This document shows positions 37,888 through 47,688 of a stretch of 64,000 bases of DNA, piece by piece. Location of the stretch: NCBI RefSeq assembly GCF_039994875.1, contig NZ_CP121196.1, positions 3,782,001 to 3,846,000 on the forward strand, read 5' to 3'. Below the pieces are notes generated by a model that did no database searches, was not told where the DNA came from, and saw only the letters and a program-made list of their open reading frames with translations. Made by a program: the position numbers and the translations under genes. The DNA comes from Telmatobacter sp. DSM 110680 (GTDB lineage: Bacteria; Acidobacteriota; Terriglobia; Terriglobales; Acidobacteriaceae). Positions within the stretch are counted from its first letter, which is position 1, and each line of letters begins with the position of its first letter.

Positions 37888-40326
37888 ATGAAGATGGTGT
37901 TCCAGGATATTCGTTTTGGGATACGGCAGTTGATCAAGATGCCGGGGTTTACATTCACCGCGATCGTGTCGCTGGCGCTGGGCATTGGTGCCACGACGGC
38001 GGTATTCAGCGTGGTATACGCCATTCTGCTGGACCCTTATGCCTACAAAAATCCGGACCGCATGATCCATATGCGTCTGACCGTGCCATCGGGAGACCTG
38101 AATGGATTCGGAGTAACAGGGACGCAATGGCAGGAGCTGCGCAAGTCGCCGGTCGTAGAAGACACGTTTCTTGAAGACGATTGGAATCCCTCCATCACTG
38201 GTGGCGATCTTCCCGAAGATGTTCAAGGCGTCTATCTAAGCTCGAACGGATTCAATTTTCTGGGTGTGCCGGCCGCGGTTGGTCGTGGATTGCAACCCTC
38301 CGATGCGGTTGACGGCCAGGATCCTCAACCGGTTGCAGTACTCGGTTACAAATTCTGGCAGCGGCATTACAACAGTGACCCGTCTGTGATCGGCAAAACC
38401 ATCCAACTGAATCGCAAGAACTTCGCGATTGTTGGTGTCGCTGGGCCGCGATTCACATGGGGAGACGGCGATGTATACCTGCCGCTGAAGATCACTGGCG
38501 ACCAAGTGAAAGGCTTCTATGCGGGCGTTCGGCTCAAACCGGGCATCACCCATGCGCAGGCCAATGCCGCGCTTGAGCCTCTCATTTTCCAATTCGCGAA
38601 GGAAACGCCAAAGCACTTCCCGACGGATTGGAAGCACCTTCGCATAGTGGGACTCAACGAAGACTTCGTCAGACAGCTTGGAGGCACACTCTACTTGTTG
38701 TTTGGCGCGGTTGCGCTATTGCTGATGATTGGCTGTAGCAATGTTTCTATTTTGTTGCTCGCCCGCGCCACCGCCCGCCAGCATGAGTTCGCCGTCCGCT
38801 CCGCGATTGGAGCGAGTCAGTCGCGAATTGTCCGCCAACTGCTGACAGAGTCCCTTCTGCTTTCCCTTACCGGCGCAGGGATGGGACTTCTGCTGGCGTA
38901 CAAAACTGTCGATATCATCGTTGCTAATCTGCCCCAGTTCTCCTTCCCACATGAGGCAGCAATTCAAATCAATGTGCCAGTTCTGATCTTTGCGATTTTG
39001 GTTGCGGTCACTACCGGGGTGCTGTTTGGACTGTGGCCAGCCTGGCAGTTATCGCGGCCCGAGGTCAGCCAGATCATGCAGTCGAACACGCGCAAAACGA
39101 CGGGTGATGTGAAGGGACGTAGAACACACGCGGTGCTGATCGGAGGCCAGATCGCTTTGACGCTGCTGATGATGGCGGGTGCGGGAGCTGCGATTGAAGG
39201 ATTTCTGAAGGTAGCACACACGCCGCTCGGATACGATCCGCATAACGTCATGTCGGTCGGGATTCCGATCCACGACGGAACCTACAGCACCTGGCCGGAG
39301 AGAGCAGCATACTTTGAACAGATTTACGCGAAAGTGGCGGACGTTCCGGGCGTCGAACTCGCAGCTGTCTCCAGCAACGCGACTCCACCTGACAATGGAT
39401 TTAGAACCAAGTTCGAAATTGTCGGCAAGCCATCTTCAGCAGATCAGTCCGTGCGCTTCAACATGGTCAGCAAAGAGTATTTTCCCGTGCTCAAGATGCC
39501 CCTGGTGCAAGGAAGGATATGGGACGAGGCGGAGACCCGCCGCGGTGCAGCGGTCACTGTAGTCAACGAGGCATTTGCGAAACGCTACTTCCCTGCCGGC
39601 GATACGGTTGGCCACACCATGAAGGTTCCGGAATTGAAGCCGCAGCCTCCTTATTTGCTTACGGCGCCCAGCAGCGAAGATGGGTTGCTCATTGTGGGCG
39701 TTGTAGCCGACAAGCTTGATGAAGGTCTTTCGAAGCCAGTCTTCCCGGAAGTTTTCGTTCCCTACACAGTGGCCATGGGCATGTACACGCAGGTTCTAGT
39801 TCGTGCTAAAGGTCAGCCTCTGACTCTCCTTCACCCCATTCGCGCCGCAGTCAACTCCATTGACCCCGACCAGCAAACAAACAACGATGTGCGCGACCTT
39901 GAGCATTGGATTATGCGAGAGCCGGAATGGGCCCGTGGACAGCTTGTCGCGTGGCTTTTCGGAGCGTTTGCTGCGCTGGCACTTGCACTGGCGTCAGTCG
40001 GACTGTACAGCGTAGTCGCCTATGCAGTGGTCCAACGTACAAACGAATTCGGCATCCGCATTGCTCTTGGAGCAAAGAAGGGGCACGTTCTAGGCATCGT
40101 GTTCCGCTCGACGGTCGCAAGCGTCGGTACTGGAATCGTGACGGGAGTGGTGTTGACGCTGGCCCTGAACAAAGTGATGGCTAGCTGGTCAGCCGAGAGT
40201 TCGCGCGATCCCCTGCTCCTGCTCGCCGCCACGCTCGTTCTCTCGCTGGTAGCAACCTTCGCCTGCATTATTCCCGCATGGCGGGCAGCGGGCATTGACC
40301 CCATGAAGGCAATTCGTTATGAGTGA
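37888..40326 (+). CDS. Acidobacterial orphan ABC permease (MacB/FtsX-like)
   Basis: 812 residues from the ATG at 37888 (AAGGAG 6 bp upstream). Two MacB-type periplasmic core domains and two FtsX permease domains: first membrane helix after DIRFGIRQLIKMPGFT, then GATTAVFSVV; middle domain with RATARQHEFAVRSAIGAS; C-terminal NEFGIRIALGAKKGHV and IPAWRAAGIDPMKAIRYE. This is the duplicated orphan permease common in Acidobacteriota, without an adjacent ATPase. It probably couples ATP hydrolysis in a separate protein to envelope transport or signalling. Confidence 0.93.
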   Translation: MKMVFQDIRFGIRQLIKMPGFTFTAIVSLALGIGATTAVFSVVYAILLDPYAYKNPDRMIHMRLTVPSGDLNGFGVTGTQWQELRKSPVVEDTFLEDDWNPSITGGDLPEDVQGVYLSSNGFNFLGVPAAVGRGLQPSDAVDGQDPQPVAVLGYKFWQRHYNSDPSVIGKTIQLNRKNFAIVGVAGPRFTWGDGDVYLPLKITGDQVKGFYAGVRLKPGITHAQANAALEPLIFQFAKETPKHFPTDWKHLRIVGLNEDFVRQLGGTLYLLFGAVALLLMIGCSNVSILLLARATARQHEFAVRSAIGASQSRIVRQLLTESLLLSLTGAGMGLLLAYKTVDIIVANLPQFSFPHEAAIQINVPVLIFAILVAVTTGVLFGLWPAWQLSRPEVSQIMQSNTRKTTGDVKGRRTHAVLIGGQIALTLLMMAGAGAAIEGFLKVAHTPLGYDPHNVMSVGIPIHDGTYSTWPERAAYFEQIYAKVADVPGVELAAVSSNATPPDNGFRTKFEIVGKPSSADQSVRFNMVSKEYFPVLKMPLVQGRIWDEAETRRGAAVTVVNEAFAKRYFPAGDTVGHTMKVPELKPQPPYLLTAPSSEDGLLIVGVVADKLDEGLSKPVFPEVFVPYTVAMGMYTQVLVRAKGQPLTLLHPIRAAVNSIDPDQQTNNDVRDLEHWIMREPEWARGQLVAWLFGAFAALALALASVGLYSVVAYAVVQRTNEFGIRIALGAKKGHVLGIVFRSTVASVGTGIVTGVVLTLALNKVMASWSAESSRDPLLLLAATLVLSLVATFACIIPAWRAAGIDPMKAIRYE

Positions 40327-40353
40327 ACGTCGGGGGGGGAGTACTGCCATCAT

Positions 40354-40707
40354 TTAGCGCAAGCCGGTGTGAAGGTAGGCTAGCAACGCAGACATTTGCG
40401 TTTCATCGAAGCGGCCGCTGAAAGCGGGCATCATTCCCTTGCCCGCGATAATTATCCGCCGGACTTCCGCATCGGTCGCCGGGCCGCCACTGGGAAGATT
40501 GCCGCTCTTGAATACCGCATGCAGGTCTGGCGGAACCTTCTTGAGTTGCAAGTCGTTCTCCTCATGGCAGTGGGCGCAGCGCACTTCGTAGAGATGCTTG
40601 CCCTCGGCTTGCTGCGCGGTGAGCCGTGGTGTCGTACGACAAGCCCCAAGTGAGAATGCCAAGCCAACCGACAGGAGGAGGATTGAGAGAAAGCGCGTAA
40701 GAGTCAT
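40354..40707 (-). CDS. Cytochrome c family lipoprotein
   Basis: 117 residues. N-terminal lipoprotein signal with lipobox-like LGAC; one haem c site CAHCH; distal Met ligand in KGMMPAF. A small class I c-type cytochrome likely anchored at the outer face of the cytoplasmic membrane and carrying electrons. It is convergent with the permease gene and divergent from the dehydratase gene. Confidence 0.92.
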   Translation of the reverse strand: MTLTRFLSILLLSVGLAFSLGACRTTPRLTAQQAEGKHLYEVRCAHCHEENDLQLKKVPPDLHAVFKSGNLPSGGPATDAEVRRIIIAGKGMMPAFSGRFDETQMSALLAYLHTGLR

Positions 40708-40749
40708 CCCTCTTCATTCTAGGGTCGTGTGGTTCGGTATGCTGGAAAC

Positions 40750-41721
40750 ATGACGCTTCCCTCTTTGAAGCAGATCCGCGAGGCGCAGGATGTTCTCTAT
40801 CGCTACATGCCCCCGACGCCCCAGTACAGCTGGCCTCTGATCAATCAGCGGTCAGGCGCAGAAGTCTGGATCAAGCATGAAAATCACACGCCGGTCGGCG
40901 CGTTCAAGATTCGTGGCGCACTGATCTACACCGAGTGGCTGCGGAGATCACAATCGAATCTAAAAGGTGTTGTCGCTGCGACGCGCGGAAATCACGGCCA
41001 GGGCGTGGCAATGGCGGCAAGGATTCACGGAATATCCTGCGTGATCGTTGTGCCGCACGGCAACAGCGCTGAGAAGAATCGCGCCATGATTGCGCAAGGC
41101 GCAGAGCTGGTGGAGCACGGACAGGATTTTCAAGAGTCTCTCGAATTTGCACGAACTCTTTCCACTAAGCGCGAATTCGTCATGGTCGACTCATTTCACG
41201 AACGACTGGTGATGGGCACGGCGACTTATGCGTTAGAGTTCTTTCAATCAGTCCCTGCACTGGACCGAGTCTATGTGCCTATTGGGCTCGGATCCTCGGT
41301 TTGTGGGGTATCTGCAGCACGCAACGCGCTGGGGCTGGCGACAGAGATCATCGGAGTAGTTGCTTCAGGATCCCCGTCGTACTCGCTGAGTTTCGCCCAG
41401 CACAGGGTTGTGGACGCTCCTTCGCGCACTGCGATTGCCGACGGACTGGCGTGCAGAACGCCGAACGCCCTTGCAATGGAGATCATCTGGCAGAACGTGT
41501 CTCGGATCGTGGAAGTTTCTGATGTTGAGATTGCTTGCGCTATGTGCGTCCTCTTTAAGGACACACATAATGTTGCGGAAGGCGCCGCGGCAGCTGCGCT
41601 CGCCGGGGCGATGCAGGAACAGGAAGCCAATCGAGGCAAGCGTATCGGCGTTGTGCTGACGGGGGGCAATGTTGATGCGGACGTCTTTGCGCGGGTGCTG
41701 AGCGGGGAGAAGGCGCAGTGA
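40750..41721 (+). CDS. Threonine/serine dehydratase-like PLP enzyme
   Basis: 323 residues from ATG 40750. Fold type II PLP enzyme: Schiff-base Lys in VGAFKIRGA, RGNHGQGVA, glycine-rich phosphate loop GLGSSVCG and a late VLTGGNVD. Acts as a deaminase of threonine, serine or a hydroxyamino acid; the loop differs from the GGGGL of biosynthetic IlvA and no ACT domain is present, so it is a catabolic type. Its TGA overlaps the ATG of the next gene by one base. Confidence 0.88.
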   Translation: MTLPSLKQIREAQDVLYRYMPPTPQYSWPLINQRSGAEVWIKHENHTPVGAFKIRGALIYTEWLRRSQSNLKGVVAATRGNHGQGVAMAARIHGISCVIVVPHGNSAEKNRAMIAQGAELVEHGQDFQESLEFARTLSTKREFVMVDSFHERLVMGTATYALEFFQSVPALDRVYVPIGLGSSVCGVSAARNALGLATEIIGVVASGSPSYSLSFAQHRVVDAPSRTAIADGLACRTPNALAMEIIWQNVSRIVEVSDVEIACAMCVLFKDTHNVAEGAAAAALAGAMQEQEANRGKRIGVVLTGGNVDADVFARVLSGEKAQ

Positions 41722-42161
41722 TGAAACCACATTTCGACAATTTAACGCCCCTGGCTCATGCAGCACAGAATCGATGCTTCGGCTGCGGGGAAGCTAATCC
41801 TCAAGGATTGCAGTTGGATTTCCTGCTTGCCGAAGACGGCACGGTAGTATGTCCCGTGAAGATCGGAAACAGCTTTGAAGGCCATCCCGGATTTCTGCAC
41901 GGAGGCATTATCGCCACGCTTCTGGATGAAACCATGAGCAAGTCGGTTCGCGCGCGTGGTCTCACCGCGATGACGCGGCATCTTGAAGTGGACTACAAGC
42001 GCCCCGTGCCGTCCTGCACGATGATTCGCATGGAAGGTCGCGTCGTCAGGGACGAAGGTCGTAAACATTGGGCCGAAGCTACAATCTTCGGCGCCGACGG
42101 CCACGTTCTTGCACAAGGTAAAGGGCTGTTCATTGAGGTTCGGCCGGAAAGATCAGCGTGA
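41721..42161 (+). CDS. PaaI-type hot-dog thioesterase
   Basis: 146 residues. Hot-dog fold with RCFGCGEANPQGL near the start, the catalytic-type HGGIIATLLDE helix and the R-x-L-x-V-x-Y-x-x-P strand (RHLEVDYKRPV). Hydrolyses acyl-CoA thioesters; substrate unknown. Start overlaps the stop of the dehydratase gene (TGATG), so coupling is likely. Confidence 0.9.
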   Translation: MKPHFDNLTPLAHAAQNRCFGCGEANPQGLQLDFLLAEDGTVVCPVKIGNSFEGHPGFLHGGIIATLLDETMSKSVRARGLTAMTRHLEVDYKRPVPSCTMIRMEGRVVRDEGRKHWAEATIFGADGHVLAQGKGLFIEVRPERSA

Positions 42162-42167
42162 TCCGAC

Positions 42168-43031
42168 TTATTCCAGCTTAGATAGCCAGTCGATAATGGC
42201 GCTCTCGAGAAATATCCTATGATCAGACCAGCCGTGGTCGGTATCAGCGTGAACGGCCTTGATGTTCTCACCGCCTTTTGCCTTGATGGCCTGAATCAGC
42301 GCGTCGGTGTCGGGAGCAAGACCATCGTTCGCGGATAGGACGAGAAGCGGAACGTCCTTGAGCCCATCAATGGCGTTGGCGAAGGCAAATGTCTTGGAGT
42401 TTTGCGCTACTTCATTCGCCATGGTTTCGGGAGTCGCAGCCAGAGACTCGATGTTGTCGGCCATTTCGGCCACCAGTTTGTCGTGCTGCATCTCACCCAG
42501 TTTGCCCATGTCAGCCGCACTGATCAGAATTGCACCAGCCAGGCCGTGGTCGTGCGAAGCCGTCATCACGGTTACCCAGCCGCCCATACTATGACCGGCG
42601 AGAACGATTCGCTTAGTGTCGACCCGCAGCTTGGCGGCATTGGCGGGAACGCGAAGATAGGCCAGCACAGCGTCCGCGTCTTCGAGATTCTGCGAGAACT
42701 TGTAGGGCCCGGGACTTCCCCACGAACCCCTGTAGTTGAAGGTCACGGCATTCCAGCCTGCGCGACGCAGCGCCTGTGCAAGATCAAGATTCTTCTCATT
42801 GCCGGGTAGACCGTGGCAGATCACGATAGTCGGATGGAAACCGCTACCCGCGGGCGAGTATGCGATTCCGTTGATCATAGCGCCGTGCGAGGGAATATGA
42901 AGCACTTCCATTGCGGCTGGATGTGCTGTATCCGACGGTGGATCCGTGTAGATCGCGGGAGGGGCAGACTGGGAATGAACGGCGGCGGAGAGAGCGAGGA
43001 TAACTGTTGCGGCCAAAAATGAAAAGCGCAT
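42168..43031 (-). CDS. Exported alpha/beta hydrolase
   Basis: 287 residues with a signal peptide (about 1-20). Alpha/beta hydrolase: HGLPGNEKNLD oxyanion region, nucleophile GHSMGGW, VLSANDGLAPD (acid) and DTDHGW (His). Dienelactone hydrolase or acyl-peptidase-like; exact substrate unknown. Convergent with the thioesterase gene with 6 bp between stops. Confidence 0.9.
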   Translation of the reverse strand: MRFSFLAATVILALSAAVHSQSAPPAIYTDPPSDTAHPAAMEVLHIPSHGAMINGIAYSPAGSGFHPTIVICHGLPGNEKNLDLAQALRRAGWNAVTFNYRGSWGSPGPYKFSQNLEDADAVLAYLRVPANAAKLRVDTKRIVLAGHSMGGWVTVMTASHDHGLAGAILISAADMGKLGEMQHDKLVAEMADNIESLAATPETMANEVAQNSKTFAFANAIDGLKDVPLLVLSANDGLAPDTDALIQAIKAKGGENIKAVHADTDHGWSDHRIFLESAIIDWLSKLE

Positions 43032-43196
43032 CGTGGAGAGCCTCTTTATTGTTTCAAGTCCGGTAGATTCGAACTCCTCATCGGGACAGGCGTAAATTCA
43101 AGGTGACAAGCGTGGGGGAGAGTCGAAACCGTTTCGGAGTACAGATAGTGTACCTTCCGGAACTCGTGTGAGCTTGAAGTTGACATTCACAAAAAC

Positions 43197-43231
43197 GCCC
43201 CATCGCGAACAAAGCAAATTTGCGATGGGGC
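43197..43231 (-). terminator. Intrinsic terminator of the flagellar operon
   Basis: Perfect 10-bp stem (43197-43206 with 43222-43231) and, read on the minus strand, a following GTTTTTGTG run. It stands 40 bp after the stop of flgE and closes the flagellar transcription unit. Confidence 0.85.
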
Positions 43232-43271
43232 CGGGGTTGATTAATCGCGCGCAACACCATTGAAACAATGA

Positions 43272-44795
43272 CTAGTGGATCATGTTAATGGTTTCCTGGG
43301 TTATGGTATCGAACGTTGTTACTGCCTTGGAGTTTGCTTCGAAGGCTCGCTGGGCAATGATGAGATCAGAGAACTCGGCGGAGATGTTTACATTGGAGGC
43401 TTCCAATGCGCCACCCTGCATGGAGCCGAGTCCCGATGTACCTGAAACTCCGATAGCGGCGGTACCGCTGGCCAGGGACGTTGAAAAATCGCCGTTGCCC
43501 ATATCTTGAAGTCCCTGCAGATTGACCACATTGCCTAGCGCTAATTGACTGACATTCAACTTTTGTCCGTTGTTGAATGTAGCTGTTACCGTTCCATCCG
43601 AGCCGATGGTGAAACCGGAATAGTTGCCGCTCGCAAAACCGTCTTGTGTTGAAGCTGAGACAGAAGATGTTTGAGCAACCACTTGCGTCAAGGATGACGT
43701 CCCGTCAGGGCCAAATAGATTCCAGGTCATGTCCATGTTTGAAGCGCCGTCAGAAAGGCCAGAAAATGTAATTCCGGTTACATCTGTTGAGGGGCTCACT
43801 AGATTCCCATTTGAATCGAAAGTGAGGATGCCGCTGGAAGAGGCCGAAGATACGGGATCCTGAATTACGCTGCCTGCAGTGGTGAGATTGGCACCACTGA
43901 TCGTCAATTGGCCATTATTTGCAGTTACTGTGCCTTGGATATTTGCAGCTGTCAGGGCGTTCTGCAGATCCGCGGCATATTGGACGATCGTCTCGCCTGC
44001 GGTAACGGTAGGTGCGTTGATTGTCGTGGACACATTGTTGCTCGCATTGATCCCCGTGATCGTCAGGTTCGTGGACGGATCGACGGTGGCCGGAACGCCG
44101 CCGCTCGAACCAAAGTTATAGACCTGCGTCGCATTCCCCATAGTGGCCGCGAGCGTATCTGGAAGCGTCACATTGTAAGACCATGTGTTGGTCGCTGTCT
44201 TGGTGAAGGTAACTTGAGCCTGATACGCGTTTCCCAAAGAATCGTAGACTTGAATCTTCCCGGCCAACTTGTCATTGATGTCGGCCGCTGAGTTAAGGGT
44301 TGCGGTCACACCGAACGACGTTGTCCCACTTGGCGGCTCTACCTCGCCGACGGGAATATGCACGGGCGCAAGCGGTGCGTTCGAATTCACCACGCCGTTC
44401 ACCGCTGGAAACCCCATGACATTGAGTCCGCTTGAAGTAACCAGGTTCCCATTGAGATCAAGAGAAAAATCTCCATCCCTGGTGAGAAGCGTGTCAGTCC
44501 CACTACCAACCACAAAGAATCCGTTGCCCTGCAAAGCAACGTTCGTATCCACATTTGTGGTATTTGGGGACCCATTGGAAAAGTCAGTCTCGATCGAGCA
44601 CACCTGAGTTCCGGATCCGCGCTGAATAGGATCACCGGAACCAGCTTCGCCTATCTGCTGATAAAACAGATCGGAGAAATTAACCGACTTTGACTTGAAA
44701 CCTGTTGTATTCATATTCGACAGGTTGTTTGCGATGGTGTTGAGTGCGGTCGAGTCTGCATTCAGTCCCGTCAGCGGAATATAGAAACTTGCCAT
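43272..44795 (-). CDS. flgE: Flagellar hook protein FlgE
   Basis: 507 residues. N-terminal rod/hook motif (FYIPLTGLNADSTALNTIAN, NLSNMNTTGFKSKSVNF) and C-terminal helix (SDLIIAQRAFEANSKAVTTF) form the D0/D1 core. The middle is expanded and contains a flagellin_IN-like module (about 235-305; GETIVQYAADLQ, GTVTANNGQL). Builds the universal joint of the flagellum. Last gene of the flagellar operon, 70 bp after flgD. Confidence 0.95.
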   Translation of the reverse strand: MASFYIPLTGLNADSTALNTIANNLSNMNTTGFKSKSVNFSDLFYQQIGEAGSGDPIQRGSGTQVCSIETDFSNGSPNTTNVDTNVALQGNGFFVVGSGTDTLLTRDGDFSLDLNGNLVTSSGLNVMGFPAVNGVVNSNAPLAPVHIPVGEVEPPSGTTSFGVTATLNSAADINDKLAGKIQVYDSLGNAYQAQVTFTKTATNTWSYNVTLPDTLAATMGNATQVYNFGSSGGVPATVDPSTNLTITGINASNNVSTTINAPTVTAGETIVQYAADLQNALTAANIQGTVTANNGQLTISGANLTTAGSVIQDPVSSASSSGILTFDSNGNLVSPSTDVTGITFSGLSDGASNMDMTWNLFGPDGTSSLTQVVAQTSSVSASTQDGFASGNYSGFTIGSDGTVTATFNNGQKLNVSQLALGNVVNLQGLQDMGNGDFSTSLASGTAAIGVSGTSGLGSMQGGALEASNVNISAEFSDLIIAQRAFEANSKAVTTFDTITQETINMIH

Positions 44796-44865
44796 GATGT
44801 TTCTCCTATACAGTGAAACCGGCCTCGGCGGTTGCGTGTGAAGGTGATGAAGACGACGCCCTGAC

Positions 44866-45372
44866 TCACCGGACGGTCAATGGGAGCGTCAAAGATTGAG
44901 AAACTCGCAGCGCCGCTGGGCTGGCCGGTAGAACAGCCAGATTCCCTTCGACAGCGTGTGGCAGCGTAGATCCGGCGATGCCCTCCAGAATTGCCGATTT
45001 GGAGGACGCCGCACTGGTTCCGGATTGCACTGCGTCTGGGATTGAAGGGACCTGCGGTATGCTCGGATCTCTGACGATCCCCTTACTTGCCGCAGTGTCT
45101 GAAGTGAGCGTCTGATTGATAGAGATGAGTTGCTCAAGGCTATTCACCTGAACCAGCTGATTGATGTATTCGTTTGGATCGGTATTGGCAGTCGGATCCT
45201 GGTTCTTCATTTCGGTCACCAGAAGCGTAAGAAAATCATTCGCCGATATGGTTGCCGAATCGCTCGCAGAACTGGTGGCTGTTGCCGCTGTCTGCGGATT
45301 GATCGACTGCGCGTTCATCAAATTGTGTGCAGTCGCGTGATGACTCGAAACTCCAGAAATCAATACAGACAT
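44866..45372 (-). CDS. flgD: Flagellar hook assembly scaffold FlgD
   Basis: 168 residues, containing the conserved FlgD N-terminal region (ANDFLTLLVTEMKNQDPTAN, YINQLVQVNSLEQL). The usual C-terminal Tudor/FLG-like domain (another 60-80 residues) is missing, so it is a short form, as in other lineages where the N-terminal part suffices for hook capping. Lies between fliK and flgE. Confidence 0.93.
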   Translation of the reverse strand: MSVLISGVSSHHATAHNLMNAQSINPQTAATATSSASDSATISANDFLTLLVTEMKNQDPTANTDPNEYINQLVQVNSLEQLISINQTLTSDTAASKGIVRDPSIPQVPSIPDAVQSGTSAASSKSAILEGIAGSTLPHAVEGNLAVLPASPAALRVSQSLTLPLTVR

Positions 45373-45416
45373 TCTTCCTCCTTGATGGTTAACTTGCGAG
45401 TCTATGATCGAGCGCG

Positions 45417-47160
45417 CTAAACAATAACGGAGACATGGCGCTCGCCTGGCATCTGGCCGGCCGTGATTGCCGGATCTTGCACTCTTCCGATTCCCATTCG
45501 CAAAGTTGGTGATGGGATGTTTTGGGCTGTGCTGGTTCGCGGCGATTGAGAGTCTTCCTGACTGTGCTGTGCATCGCTTTCGGTGCCACGTCCGCCGTGA
45601 TGCTGAGCCGAATGCTCTGCACTGTCTCGACTATTCAAGCCGGTATCTGGGGATTCCATTGTCACGGCATTCAAATGCTCGTATTGAGGCGTCAGGTGAG
45701 CATTCAAGCCAGCAAGATGCAGGTTCAATACCTGCCCTGCGGCATCCGATGCCGGAATCACGACGGCATGGATGCCACCCGCCCCTGCTTGCGCACGTAC
45801 GCTTACCCAGCCAAGTGATGGGTCTTGAAAGCCGGCCTCTGCGCGACGGCTGCCGGAAAGTGTCCATTGCGAAGTGGGTCCGCGTTCATCGATGGCACCA
45901 AAGACTTCAGTCACTTTTCCAGTGCGTTCTGTCAACTCGCTCGACGTGGCGAGGCCGAACTCGGACCTGTTCGCGTGTGGATATGAGGGTGCACTGAATT
46001 CGTCGTGAGTGGCTATGGAAGCAGAGATGGTTCGCGTTGTACTTATGGACGTCGCGGCGCTCGAAGATGAGTGGGCATTTGCGCGGGAGTTTGAGACATT
46101 ATTGCGGACGTCAATGGTTGTTTGTTGGTGGTCGACCGTCGGAAGAGCTTGCGTAAGACGGAGAGTATCGAATGCCCGGCCGTCGCTGGGTTCCGCTTTT
46201 GAAGCCCTATCGATACGATTGACGGACGATATTTCCGATATCGACGAATTGGCAGGCACTCCTGCATTTTGAATGTCAAGGTCGGGTCGCACAACTTGCT
46301 GTTGGATGGAAAGGGTTACAGCGTTAGCGGATGCAGGCAATTCATCGTGCGCACCGTGCATCATGAGCGGCGGGGACGAATCAAGAGAAACTTCCGAAGA
46401 TGTCACGGTGGTGTCCGCACCTTCTGCGTTGATCTGCTCGACAGCTTTTATATGCTCACCTGTCATCGATGATGACAATTGGATAGGTAACCCATCACAA
46501 CAACTATTCAACCCGGTTGGTTGACAACGCTCGGTCGGACTTGGTCGTGGCGTCAATTGCGTGGCATGCGAAGCATCCAGCAACAAATTGGCAGGTTGAA
46601 CGAAGGATCCCGGGGCCGCGGTCAACATGATCGGCTTAAAAATGTCTGCATGGTGCGGCTCAGTGGACTTTTTTCCGTCAGGACCTTGAGGATGCAGATT
46701 CTTGGCGGAGATATTTCGTTCGGCATTCATGTCCCCGCGTCGATTCGAGTCTACATACGCGTTATTGTTCCTGATTATCGTTGCCGCACTATGCTTTTGG
46801 GGTCCGGGGACGCTTTGCGAATCGAACTCATCCACATCCAGACCGTCTCTTGAGGCGACCTTATGCTCGCTCTGTCCAGCTGATCGCGGCATAAACGCAG
46901 CAGCGCCTTCTGAGCTGGGGGGTCGATTGTTGGTTGCCCAACACACGCGATAAAATAACGCTTCCAGTCGATCTTTCCGGACTGGTGAATCCCGAGAGAA
47001 TCTGTTGCCACTTTTTTTCGAAGCTCTCGCCATCTCCCCGCACAATTCCCTGAATATCGGGAAAGGTGATCGGCGTGCCGGAAGCAAATCCAACACTAGC
47101 CATCGCGCGCTCAAAGCCCTGTTCGGCTCTTTGAACATTCATGCCAGAGGTGACGTTCAT
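45417..47160 (-). CDS. fliK: Flagellar hook-length control protein FliK, split by a frame change
   Basis: Position between fliJ and flgD and the C-terminal hook-length domain (DPSLGWVSVRAQ, VLNLHLAGLNAHL) identify FliK. The natural N-terminus (MNVTSGMNVQ, start 47160) is in one frame and the rest in another. The frames meet at a run of six C on the coding strand (46917-46922); skipping one C after the CCC codon gives a continuous 580-residue protein. The uninterrupted frame from 47138 begins with Arg/Trp/Cys-rich residues that look non-coding. The centre is Ser/Thr-rich linker, normal for FliK. Confidence 0.8.
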
Positions 47161-47216
47161 GTGCGGTGTTGTAGCAGCCGATAGGCCAAATCACTTGCTG
47201 TCGGGTTAGAGAAATG

Positions 47217-47684
47217 TCAGACTTCGGACGCGTTCGACCGGACGAACTTCCTTTTCGGGGTTCGCTCTGAGAGATGCCACTCATCTAGCGCAGATTGACT
47301 TTTGCGGTTCGCCTCAACTACTTCCCGCGCGCGTGCGGCTTCAAGTAGAGACTCGACCTGGCGTCGTTCTATGCGCTTAGCCAAAAACTCCTGCCGGATT
47401 AGAGCCACATCTGTTTCTACCGCCGCGATCCTTGCCGGCAAGACCGTCATCAGGCGTTCTGCAGCTGTTATCTCTTGCAGGGCAGCAATTCTATCTACCT
47501 GCTCGCCTGACCGGATACTGGACGCTATCAAGGCTCGCGCCCGCCTTTCTCTTCCAAAATTGTCTTCTAAAGCGTTTTGGAGAAAGCGCAGCTTGGCCAG
47601 CGAGGACTCCATTTGAGTGCGTCTCTGATTCTCTTCTGCTTCTCGAATGCTGCGGAGCCGACGCAGATTTTGCGATGCAGCCAT
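47217..47684 (-). CDS. fliJ: Flagellar export chaperone FliJ-like protein
   Basis: 155 residues, almost all charged coiled coil (repeating Arg/Glu/Ala/Leu), as in FliJ, which sits in the FliI ATPase ring and escorts export substrates. Sequence identity in FliJ is low, so placement between fliI and fliK is the main support. The ATG has a GAGGAG site within the end of fliI and starts 4 bp after its stop. Confidence 0.85.
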   Translation of the reverse strand: MAASQNLRRLRSIREAEENQRRTQMESSLAKLRFLQNALEDNFGRERRARALIASSIRSGEQVDRIAALQEITAAERLMTVLPARIAAVETDVALIRQEFLAKRIERRQVESLLEAARAREVVEANRKSQSALDEWHLSERTPKRKFVRSNASEV

Positions 47685-47688
47685 TGCG

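Noticed and set aside
43050..43080. Sequence resembling a tRNA T-arm (GATTCGAAC)
   Set aside because: Flanking bases do not form the T stem or acceptor stem; no tRNA fold on either strand.
45467..45997. Plus-strand frames opposite fliK
   Set aside because: Antisense to a low-complexity Ser/Thr-rich region, Arg/Cys-rich, no ribosome binding site.
46861..47160. Reading the fliK N-terminus as a separate 99-residue protein
   Set aside because: Its last 16 residues are Cys/Arg-rich and non-coding in appearance; the join with the FliK frame at the C run explains both better.
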